From contig VZTG01001923.1 in NCBI GenBank assembly GCA_013397845.1, positions 1 to 64,000 on the forward strand: a DNA stretch of 64,000 nt, given 5' to 3'. Source of the stretch: Melanocharis versteri. Lineage: Eukaryota > Chordata > Aves > Passeriformes > Melanocharitidae. Under the pieces are notes generated by a model. The model had not been told where the DNA came from, ran no database searches, and saw only the letters and a list, made by a program, of their open reading frames with translations. Each line of letters opens with the position of its first letter. Position 1 is the stretch's first letter. The translations under genes were made by a program, and so were the position numbers. Of this stretch, positions 48,900 to 58,500 are shown piece by piece.

Positions 48900-49230
48900 G
48901 GGTCTGTTGTGTAATGAACTGTTCTGAGCAGGAGCCAGCTATTTTTATCAGCCACAATCAGATTGTGAACTCTGAATCATCATTAATACAGGGCTCTGGC
49001 AGCCGGCGGCCCCCCGCGCCCAGCACCACATCCAGAGTTCCTGCTAATTCAGGGAACGTTTGACTCCGAGTGTGTGGGCAGGCCCACGTCACCTACACCA
49101 CAGTGCACAAATCATTTCAGCTCCTTGCAGCAGGGAGAGGGGAAGCATTTTCCCCCTGCAGGTTGCAAATCATCTCTCCTGATTCTAGCCCATTATTATC
49201 GTGCTGCTGGTTCCAGATATAAAAGCCACC
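48900..49230. promoter_or_regulatory. Candidate conserved noncoding element
   Basis: tgttgtgtaatgaactgttc, ccagctatttttatcagccacaatcagattgtgaac, gaatcatcattaatacaggg, cctgctaattcagggaacgt, ggttgcaaatcatctctcct and gcccattattatcgtgctgc: two lower-GC blocks around a short CpG-rich piece, with no repeat match. Confidence 0.4.
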
Positions 49231-49510
49231 TCTGTGTTTGCAGCCAGCCTGGATAGCTGGGCCGGGGTTTGCGTGGGAGCCTGGGGGATGTGGAGCCCTG
49301 AAAGAGCTAATGGGCAAAGGGCAGGACCAGCTGACCCCAAAGGGTGCCCTCAGCCCTGTCAGTCCTGGGGTGGCTTCCTCCTGGAGGATGTGTGCTCTGA
49401 GCAGTCCCATTTTACAGGCTTCTGCTTCTCCTGATGTGCTGCCAGACTCTTCTGAGCATCACCCAAGTGGCTCCTGGCCCTTTCTGGCCAGCCCTGCCTC
49501 AGCAGTACAT

Positions 49511-49705
49511 GGAATCAAGGAACCAGAGAATTCTGGAATAGTTTGGGTTAAAAGGACCTTAAAGCCCATCCAGTCCCACGCCCTGCCATGGGCAGGGACA
49601 CCTTCCACTATCCCAGGTTGCTCCAAGCCCAGCCTTGGACACTGCCAGGGATGGGGCAGACAGCTTCTCTGGGCACCCTGTGCCAGGGCCTCAGCACCAC
49701 TTGGA
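49511..49705 (-). mobile_element. CR1 LINE, 3' fragment
   Basis: gaatcaaggaaccagagaat, gtttgggttaaaaggacctt, ccttccactatcccaggttg and cagcttctctgggcaccctg: reverse CR1 with small internal losses. Confidence 0.9.
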
Positions 49706-50067
49706 GAGCTCTTCAGGTGCCGTTTTCTGGGTCAAGGCATTGCTCAGCCATGGCAGCCGTGGCTGCATCAGCAGATCCAGGTGGCCAGGGAGGGGACAGG
49801 GAGTCCTTGCATGGCACACGTGTGCCAAGAGCAGGGGGAAAGGCAGGGAAGGAGGTAGCACAGAGCTGCCCATGGAGGGTGAAATGAGCCACCAGCCCAG
49901 TGCTCCCTGGTTCTGCAGGAGCCCTGGAACACCCGGGGCACCCCAGTCACAGGTGCACCCCCCCACAGCCTATACACCTGGGCATCCACCACGTGTCACA
50001 CATATAGCACTGTGTCACACACACCCCCCACAGCCACGTGGAGCTGTGTTTGCCCCCATGCAATCAG

Positions 50068-50182
50068 TGACGTTGGAAAAGGCCTTCATGGAGTCCGACC
50101 ATTGACTGCCACATTCACCACTAAACCATGTCCCCAAGTGCCTCATCCACACGGCTGTGGAACGCTTCCAGCTACAGTCCCA
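50068..50182 (-). mobile_element. CR1 LINE, short fragment
   Basis: gtgacgttggaaaaggcctt, ggagtccgaccattgactgc, ccactaaaccatgtccccaa and gtgcctcatccacacggctg: reverse CR1 lacking its very 3' end. Confidence 0.85.
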
Positions 50183-50631
50183 ATGTGCACATACAAGGAG
50201 CAGAACTCTGGATGAGTGTGGGGTGCTCTCAGAGCTCCCTGGGATCTGCCAGGCTTGGTGAGAAGGACTGAGCCCTGCCCAGGGCCTCTGCCATGGACTG
50301 GGCTGGCAAATGCCAGCCAGCTGCAAAGGGAGATCCTGGAACAGATGAAAGCAGAGGCTCCTCCTGCTGTCCCCTCCTTGCTGAGAGAGGGCAGGGGAGT
50401 CTGCCCTGCTCTCTGCCTTCTGTGCCCTAAGGATAAGCTGGTCTAAGGTGGATTTGCAACATTTAAGACAATAGAAATAGGGCAGCATCTCCTGAAACTC
50501 ATGTCCACCCCAGAAGTTAAAGAGGAGGGGGCATGGTGGGCAGTGGCATCAGTTTGCCCAGTTCCCCTGTGGTGCAGAGCCCTAGCACAGAAGCTGATCA
50601 CAGTCAGTGGTCCCTGACATGGCTGGAGACC

Positions 50632-50790
50632 CATCCCTGGAAGTGTCCAAGGCCAGGTTGGCTGGGGCTTGGAGCAACCTTCCAGGTCTAGTGGCAAGTG
50701 TCCCTGCCCATGGCAGGGGGTGGAACTGGATAGGCTTTCAGGTCCCTCCAACCCAAACCACTCAGGAATTCTGTTCTGTGATTCCAGCCC
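50632..50790 (+). mobile_element. CR1 LINE, 3' end
   Basis: ccctggaagtgtccaaggcc, cttggagcaaccttccaggt, gcccatggcagggggtggaa, ccctccaacccaaaccactc, tail attctgttctgtgattcc. Sense. Confidence 0.9.
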
Positions 50791-53139
50791 CTGCCCAGTG
50801 TCTGGAGCTGCTGGAGGTGGGCTGGGTGCAGCTCATCCAAACCTGCAGGCTGTGAACCAGGCCCAAGAAGAAGCCGCCTCTGGCTGCGGTCTGGTACACA
50901 CCAAAGTGCCATAAATCAGGTCAGGTCAGGTCAGTTCATCCCCTTCACTTCCAAGACCTCTGAGCATCAGCAAAGCCACTGGGAAGAGGAAGGGCAGTCC
51001 TGAGAAAACAGACTGAGGGGAACAGAGGTAATGGGGTGAAACCAGCCCCTTTCCATGGGCTCAGGGGTCCTGTCCTAGCCCTGGCAGCCCCTACTGTGAC
51101 CCTCTACTAGAAAGGTCTTCTGCAATGACCCTGGTGCCCCCTCTGTGGTGTGGAGCTGACCACCGTTGCCAGAGTGCCTGACTCAGGGCAGGGTGACACA
51201 GCAGGCACACTGGGCGGCTGTCCCAGGAGACAGTCCTTGCCCAGTCTGTGAGCTGTAGGATCATGGATTTGGGAGATTTAGTTTCAAGCTTTTTTCATCC
51301 TTGCAAATCTAAAAGATGGTGGGGACAATCTTGTTGGACTTTTCCCTTCCCTGACCCCATGTCTCAACAAAGTGCCAAGGATTGCAGAGAGTAATTGAAA
51401 TGTAAGAAAACAATTTAATCCATCTTAGAGGGAAACCAGCTGACAGAGGAGGCAGCAAACACAGCATGGTGGGAACTAGCACATGCCCAGCAGCAGGGAT
51501 GCACCTGACACCTCACTTGCCAGCAAGGGAAGGGATCCTGGAACAGGCAGGACAGGCAGGAGGATCAGGACCTGTGGCAGCCCCACAGGAGAAGGGAGCA
51601 GTGAACTCTTGCCATACAGAAGGGAGTGCCCACCCTTGGCAGGGGGAAAACAGTCTGGGAGAGAGGAATCTCCCTGCCCTCCCCTGTTCCCACCTTCCCA
51701 TCCTTTCTGCTCCTACCCCTCCAAAACCTTCTCTTTCTCTCCTTTCCCACTCATCCCCCAGCCCCAGTGTTTCCTCCCTGCCCCTCTGCCTCTCCAATAC
51801 CCGGAGCCAGCCTGACCCTGGCCCTTCTTCTTCTCCTGTGCACACTAGACCTTCACTGCATGGCAATGATTTACATTTCTTTCATTTAATTTCATTTCAT
51901 TTCTCTATTTCTTTTGATTCCTAAGGCAGTTTGAGTTTATCTGGGGCCCAGTGAGCACAAGGCAGTCACAGGCTGCCTTAGGAGGAGATTTCTGCTTCAA
52001 ATATCGACTGCTCTCAGAAGGCATAGATGTACTTACTATCAATATCCAGAGACATCCCTTTATAATCAAATCAGGGCGTGGTGTCTCCTTAGGGAGCCTG
52101 ACTCCTGTGATGGGAGAAGGGAAGGATTTTACTGGGATTCCAGGGGGAGGGAGGGAAGGAAGGAAGNGCAGGCAGAGCTGAGCCTGGGCACTTCAGGGGG
52201 TGTTCAGGGAAGATTTGAGCTTCTGCCTGGGAGCTTCTGCAGGGCTTCCCCTCCAAGGCGTGCAGGTGGAGCTTGGCTGTCCAAAGCCATCTGGAATTCA
52301 GATCAATAGCTCAGCCTGGAGCCTGTCCTACACCTTGTCCTTCCCTTCTGCCCAGAGGGTTTCCTCTGGGAACATCACCTGGGACTCTCTGTCACTGCTC
52401 TGTGAGCACTGTGGGTGCCAGCTGGCACATCCTGAGCCTCCCTGCTGGCACCTTCCAGCCAGCACCACCCCAGATCCACCAGCCCAGTGGGTCCCATGGG
52501 CACGAGACTCCAGGGGGGCTGATGCTCCTGGAGAGAATTCAGATGGCATCCACAGGGACCAGAAGAGCTGGGCACAAGTCAAGGTTAAGGCTGCATTTGG
52601 TGTTTGGGCAGAAAGTTCAGGTTTGGTATCAACATTTCCCAGCTCAAGTCATGTCCCCATCCCCAAAATGCCTGGGCACTATCTTTGTGGTGAAGAGGAG
52701 CAAATCTTCACTCCCAGACCACCACAGCCCACAGGGCAGGGCACAGCTAGGAGGTGAAGGCAGCTGGAGCAGCTCAGCAGCAGGAGAGGAGGAGCCACCC
52801 CATGGGGCCATGCAGCTTCTGCAGGGGCCCGGTCCGGGCTGGGCAAGCCTGGTGTGGGGCCCCGGGATGCCCAGGGAGCAGTGCTAGGCAGTTGCTGTGG
52901 GTGCAGGGGTAGTGGGCAGTGCCTTGGGGCAGGTGGGCTGAGGTCAGCGTGGGCAGGACCCCCGGGAGCAGGGCACAGGGGAGGGGGAGTGGGATCTCCT
53001 TTGGAGCAGAGTGGGAAGCCCAGGCTGTGCCCACTGCAGCTTTAGAAAACCCAGCTTGACCCTGCCAACCCACTGGGAGTAACAGAGTTAAATGGAGACT
53101 GTAAAGCCTATCAAGCCATGGAATAAATTCCACTTCTTC
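50791..53139. other. Noncoding stretch, no gene recognised
   Basis: Contains (aggtc)n at about 50,917-50,936 and a (catttcattt)-like AT-rich run at about 51,879-51,910. Frames lack motifs; the longest, plus 52,273-52,887, overlaps another open frame and is not supported. Confidence 0.5.
52167..52167. other. Single-N assembly gap at a purine repeat
   Basis: Lies at the end of a gggagggagggaaggaaggaag tract (about 52,144-52,166), a common point for assembly breaks. Confidence 0.85.
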
Positions 53140-53169
53140 TTTTTTTTTTTTTNTTTTTTTTTTTTTTTT
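53140..53169. repeat. Poly-T tract (about 29 T around an N)
   Basis: Long T homopolymer, poly-A on the minus strand. On the minus strand it follows gagctttaaataattgtttg without an AATAAA, so a retrocopy tail is possible but not shown. Confidence 0.85.
53153..53153. other. Single-N assembly gap inside poly-T
   Basis: Interrupts a homopolymer T run; the true length of the run is unknown. Confidence 0.9.
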
Positions 53170-54462
53170 GTGTTTTCAAACAATTATTTAAAGCTCCAGC
53201 TGCTTTTCATTATTAATACGTTTTTCCCTGAGTGAGGAAGACAAGCCTGTCGACTCTTGCCACCCTGCAGTGGTCACTGACTCCACTCCCACACCACTTT
53301 GCTGGCCACACTGCACATGGGGGACATGGGGGACAAGCTCCTCGAGAAGACTGGAGACCAATTCACGGCTGAACGGGGGAAGCCAGGAGTACAGACTGCC
53401 AACTCTGCTCCTCACAGGGACATACCATCTGCATGTGTTAAAAGTCACTCTCTTTTTTAAGTGACACTCAAACTAAATCAAAAAGGAACTAAGAAACTAA
53501 ACTAAAAGGTAACAGGAAATAAGAGTTCATTTATACACTGTGTGATTTCAAGTAGGTTTTAAGTATGGAAAATCAACTTATTGATTGACAGCTCAACTCA
53601 TATAAATGTTCATTGATTTTTCTTTTAAGCTAACCCAAAAGGTTTGTCATTTTTCCCCCTGTAACAGTGAAGATGAGGATCCCTCTGAACCGAGCACGAT
53701 GGGGCAAGACCACTGGGGAGATGTTCAGTGGGGATCCCTCAGGGGATCCCTCTGTCCAGCTGCCCTTCCACCACCCCACAGGGAAACTGTACCTGCTGAA
53801 AGGAAGTGATCAACCCCAGCCGCTCACTGTGGCAGAGTGGACAGATAGGCTGGCTAGGAGGGTGGCACAGGTGACACAGCTCCCCAGGAGTGGTGCAGCA
53901 CAACAGGAATCATTGAGCAGCCAACAGCTTCTCAGGTCAGGCTCTGAGTGCTCAGAAACACCTCAGCTCTTACAGAGCTACTGACACGCTGTGCTCCACG
54001 GCAGAACCTGCCAGAAAGGAAGCTGCAGGGGCTGTGCTAGCCCTGGGATCCACCACCAGGGCACAGCGGACACCCTGCAGAGCTGGGGTGCTCAGCTCGG
54101 GGCTGCCTGGGCTCAGCAGGACCTGCTGGGCTTTGACAGCAGGCTTTCCTCCAGCCCCCTGAGCAAATGGGATAGAGCAGGGACCTGCTGGCAGTGCCTC
54201 TGTCACACTGCTGGGGGGGGGATGCTGTTAAATAACCACGTTCAGCACCAGAACAGCAGCAGCAGCGTTGTTGAACAGCCTGTGGCTGGGCACTGAGGCA
54301 CACAAGCACTGTAACTGCAGTGGGAACATGAATCCTGCCCCACCTCCTCTGCTGGGCCCTGCTCTCTCCAGCCCTTGCTCTCACACCCCTTCTCCTCCCC
54401 TCCTGCCTCTTCCATCCTGCTTCTCTCCTTTGTCCCTTAACTCTGGTGGCATTTGCTTTCAG
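53170..54462. other. Sequence directly upstream of the DLGAP4 start exon
   Basis: 53,440-53,660 is strongly AT-rich for this window (aactaaatcaaaaaggaact, ttattgattgacagctcaac, gttcattgatttttctttta), with a gtcact/agtgac inverted repeat at 53,444-53,465. The final 60 bases are pyrimidine-rich and lead into the acceptor at 54,462. No TATA or CpG island at the exon, so the promoter is probably further upstream. Confidence 0.5.
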
Positions 54463-54614
54463 AGGGGGACAGGGATGTGCCCCTGGTGAGGAGTGGGCTG
54501 CCACAGGGGTTCCCAGTGGGTTTTCAGCATCTGTCCTCTTCCTCCAGCTGCAGGGAGGTCTGCGAGGGCTCTGCCACACCGTCCCTGAGCCATGGTCTAG
54601 GAAGCACTGGGACC
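54463..54614 (+). other. DLGAP4: Probable 5' UTR portion of the DLGAP4 start exon, two possible acceptors
   Basis: Two pyrimidine-rich AG sites precede the ATG: gcatttgctttcag ending at 54462 and ctgtcctcttcctccag ending at 54547. Either could begin the exon, giving 152 or 67 bases of leader. The DLGAP4 frame is open through the whole leader with no ATG before 54615, so an in-frame upstream exon could in principle extend the protein. RNA reads would decide which acceptor is used. Confidence 0.6.
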
Positions 54615-55565
54615 ATGAAGGGCTTAGGAGACAACAGAAGCCGCCATCTCTCCGAAAACCTGGACTCCCCTCAAGACTCTCTTTATGCCCCCCAGGACAG
54701 GAACCCTTATCTCCTCAGCCCCACCGACTCCTTCACCATGGATCCCCGATTCCCGGCCCAGAACACCGTCCATGGCGACTGTCTCCTTCCACTCAACAAC
54801 CAGATCTCCAACAGCAGCACTTTCCCCCGCATCCATTACAACTCCCACTTCGAGGTCCCGGATGACAACCCTTTTCCAAGCCATGCCCAAGCCACAAAGA
54901 TCAACCGCCTGCCTGCCAACCTCCTCGACCAGTTTGAGAAGCAGCTGCCCATCCACAGGGATGGTTTCAGCACCCTGCAGTTCCAGCGGAGCGACGCGAA
55001 GCACCGGAGTGAGAGCCCAGGGCGCATCCGGCACCTCGTGCACTCCGTGCAGAAGCTCTTCGCCAAGTCCCAGTCTCTGGAGGGCCCCACCAAGGGCAAT
55101 GTGAATGGGAAGAAGGGGGCGGATGATGCCAAGCAAAACCGGAGGAGCAAGAGCAAAGACCGGGCGAAGACCTCCGAGCCCAAGCGCAGGACCAGGTCCA
55201 ACATCTCTGGCTGGTGGAGCTCCGATGACAACCTGGACAGCGACACCTGCAGCTACCGCAACCCCATGGGGCTGATGACGCTGGGCCGGCAGCCCGACCA
55301 CAGCCAGCCAAAGTACTTCATGCACGCCTACAACACCATCAGCGAGCACATGCTGAAATCCTCCAAGAGCAATAACGACCTCAAGGTCACCCCTTGCACC
55401 AATATCCCCATGAACAATGACTCCAACTACATCAAGCGGGGCTCCTGGTCCACGCTGACGCTCAGCCATGCCCGGGAGGTGTGCCAGAAGGCCTCCGCCA
55501 CCATCGACAAAGCCTTGCTCAAATCCAAGTCCTGCCACCAGGACTTGGCCTACCACTACCTGCAG
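54615..55565 (+). CDS. DLGAP4: DLGAP4 first coding exon (postsynaptic scaffold SAPAP4, N-terminal part)
   Basis: Encodes residues 1-317 of a DLGAP/SAPAP/GKAP scaffold, which links PSD-95-type MAGUKs to Shank in the postsynaptic density. Visible landmarks: start MKGLGD; NPYLLSP (30-36); STFPRIHYNSHFEVP (68-82); KINRLPANLLDQFEKQLP (95-112); SPGRIRHLVHSVQKLF (134-149), a block shared by the DLGAP family; basic Arg/Lys/Ser stretch (about 172-195); SNISGWWSSDDNLDSD (195-210); QPKYFMHAYNTIS (231-243); KRGSWSTLTLSHAREVCQKAS (274-294, key residues W278 and C290); KSCHQDLAYHYLQ (305-317). These blocks match DLGAP4 better than DLGAP1, 2 or 3. The start is the first ATG in this frame after the acceptor, with A at -3 (gaccATGa). 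The exon ends in CTGCAG before gtgggt, a good donor, in phase 0. The protein is incomplete here; full family members are about 970-1000 residues. Identity rests on remembered family sequences, not a database search. Confidence 0.94.
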
Positions 55566-58500
55566 GTGGGTGCCGTGGGGAAACATGGGGTGCTCCATGC
55601 AGGGAGAGCACGGGAGGTCAGGACATCTTCTCATGTGACCTTATCAAACACCTCCAGATAGTTCAGCTGCCACCTCAGGTCACACAGCCAGGAGAGGGCT
55701 GGGGAGGGCCCTGGGAACAAACCCCTACTTCTGCGGGGACACGGGTGCTGATGGGGTCCATCTCCCACAGCTGCAGCACTGCCCCAGCGCCCCCAGTCCC
55801 TGTGCTGGACCGTGGCAGTGTGGAGGGGACGTGCCACCCCACCTCCTCTGCTGGATGTGATCCCATTTCCTGCAGGCCTCCCAGGTGTCCCTACTGCCTG
55901 CCCAGGCCCTGCATGTGCTGGGGGACACTCTTGGGCAGGCGGGGATGTAGCTGCCACACGTGGCTGTTTCCCCTGAGTGCCCACACAGCCGGCAATGCTG
56001 AGGGGCCACGTCTCACACTGGACACAGCTCCCCAGGCCCCCATGGAGACTCCTGTGCCACCACCCACGGGCTGAAGGTCAGCAGCACTAACTAACACTCA
56101 CCCCTTATCTCCACGCATCGCAAGGATGTGCCGGCGTGCCCGGTCAGCCCCGCTCTGACTAGCTTCCCTGGAGCACTGGTAGGACCGGCAGCCACTTCGC
56201 TGCTTGCCCGCTGGGGCAGTAGGGCAGTGCCAGCCCCGATTGCATGGCCCGCATGGCTGATGCTGCTTTGAAAACCTGGCACCAACAGCTCCAGGTCTGT
56301 GGCAAGTTCCAAAAGCAGCGCTGGAACAGCATGAACCTGATTGTGCCCTAGAGAGAGGAATGAAGACAAATAAGCCAGGCCTGGATGGGGGGAGGAGGGG
56401 ATCAGTCTGTGTATGTAAATCTCTAGCATCCTTTTAATGCAGAGGTGCCAGGGGCTTCCCTGGCTGTGCCCAGTGGGTTTAGAGGCTTTAAAAAGCGATG
56501 AATTATTGAAGCACACTCGGCTTCCAATACCTCGCTGGCCACGTCTGCAAATCAAATTTCCAAGGGACTGAACTGACTGCATCAGGAACACCAGCAGGGA
56601 AAATGGTCTTGGCCTGGTTTCTTTTTCTTTGCCCCTGCTCCTTCCAGTTAAGAATTTGAGGTTAAAGAGCTATAGCCAAGCTCTCCAAGGGCCGTGTTCC
56701 TCTCAGGATGCAGCACAGAGCCCAGCAGGCAGCCCCAACAGCCCCTGGGCTCTGGGGTGCAAGGCTGCCCTGCTCATTCCCCCTCATGTAATGAGCCTCC
56801 GTTTCTCGACAGCCTGACGCAGGGCTGTGGGCACAGCTGGGTGGCACAGGCCTGGCCAGCAGCTGGGCAGCCCCACCGCTCGGCTGGGAGGACACAGGTG
56901 CCCCACGGCAGCCGAGCGAGCCCCCGCGGAGGTGGGACCAGCCCCTCAGCCGCAGGCCGACCGACGCAGGCAGCGCCCAGGTAGGGATCTTGTTTTGAGG
57001 AGGAGCTGTTGCCCAGCTCTCTTCCACTCTGATCCTCCTGGGACCATTGGCCAGGGGCAGCAGCCTGTGCCACTGGACTTGGAGTAGGTAGGCAGCAGCC
57101 GACAGCCACGACTGGCGTGGCTGGAGGGGCACTGGGGGACACCGGGGTGTGACCAACATCCCCAGTGCCCGGCGCAGCCCCTGTGTTTGGTTCACCAGCA
57201 GCTTACCACCAGAACCAAGAACCCCAGCACCCAGTCCCAAACAGGTCACCCCAACCTCCAGGCTGGGTAAGCCCCCAAGGCTATTCACCTCTCCCACCCC
57301 ATTTGAAGGGTCTGGGTATTTTGGGGATTCATCAGGAGCTACTGGGGGTCCATGTGATGTTTCCAGGCCCTGGAAACATCCATACCCAGATGTTGGAGCT
57401 GGTGATCACCCAGCTCCAGGTCCAGCCCTGACCCATCAGGGTAGGGGTCTCTCGGATCAGTCCCTAGGATGACACAACCCCATCCTTAGAACACAGTCCC
57501 CAAGGAGGGAGGCTGTGCTCCCCATTCCCTGTCCCCATGGGCCCCATGTACAGCTGAGAGCACAAGAAAAGAGGCTGAGAAGCTCCTTGCAGTGGGAGAT
57601 GCCCCAGGCAGGAGCAGGAGCTGTGGATCTGCAGACAGCACCGAAGGGACGGGCAGTGTGGGGGCTCCCAGGGGACAGTCACCATTAACCTGATCAGCCT
57701 CCCCAACCCCACCTACAGTCAGACCACACCAGAGCTTCGTTAACCCCCAGGAGCCCTGAAAGCAATTCATAATCCATAGTGGATGGCCTCTTCAGTGCCA
57801 GCCACTCCACGATGCTGAGTGCCTCACGCCAGCCCCACCAAGCTGCCATGGAGCAGGGATACAGCCCAGGTCCTTCCCAGAGGGTGCCCTGCCAGAGGGA
57901 CAGCTTGGGTCCAGCTTGCTTTCCCGAGGACATGGCTGAACCCATGGCTGAGCCCTTGGGACAGCACAAGGGACACAGCCACCGAGAGAGCAGCGGTGTG
58001 CCTGCAGCAGTGGACCCTGTGCATGGCCTGTGCACCCCTGGAGTGCTCAGCAGGGCGTTCCTGTGCTGCATGTCCGTGTGTGCGGGGCTGGGCTGCATGG
58101 CAGAGCTGGCACTTGTGTGATGGAAACCCTGTTTGCTCCTCAAGTCTCTTCCCCGTGACCTGCCCCGAGTGGAGGGAGTGCTGCAGCTCCTGCCAGAGCT
58201 CAGGAGTGGAGCTTTTCCCTTCCCCCCACTCCTCACTCCGTTAGTTCTCCTGGGACTGGGGGATGCCCCGAGGGAAGCCTCCCCCATGGCCCTTTCCCTT
58301 TTCCCTCCGCGCTTGGCTCGTGGCAAGAGAGCGTCGGAACCAGACAGTGCTGCTGGTTGGTGACTGTGCAGCACTTGGTGACAATGCAGTGTTGTGGCAG
58401 CAGTGGAGCCCAGCTCCAGGGGTGGACACATGCCTGGATCCCACATCCCTGCACCGCATGGCACCACATGGACCACAACTGGGCATGAGGAAGGACCCCC

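Noticed and set aside
53188..53448. 86-codon minus frame ending just before the poly-A (minus) tract, possible processed pseudogene
   Set aside because: No recognised protein and no AATAAA before the tract; evidence too weak to call.
54624..55634. 336-codon open frame antisense to the DLGAP4 exon
   Set aside because: It mirrors the GC-rich third codon positions of the sense exon; the sense frame matches a known family throughout and the antisense frame matches nothing.
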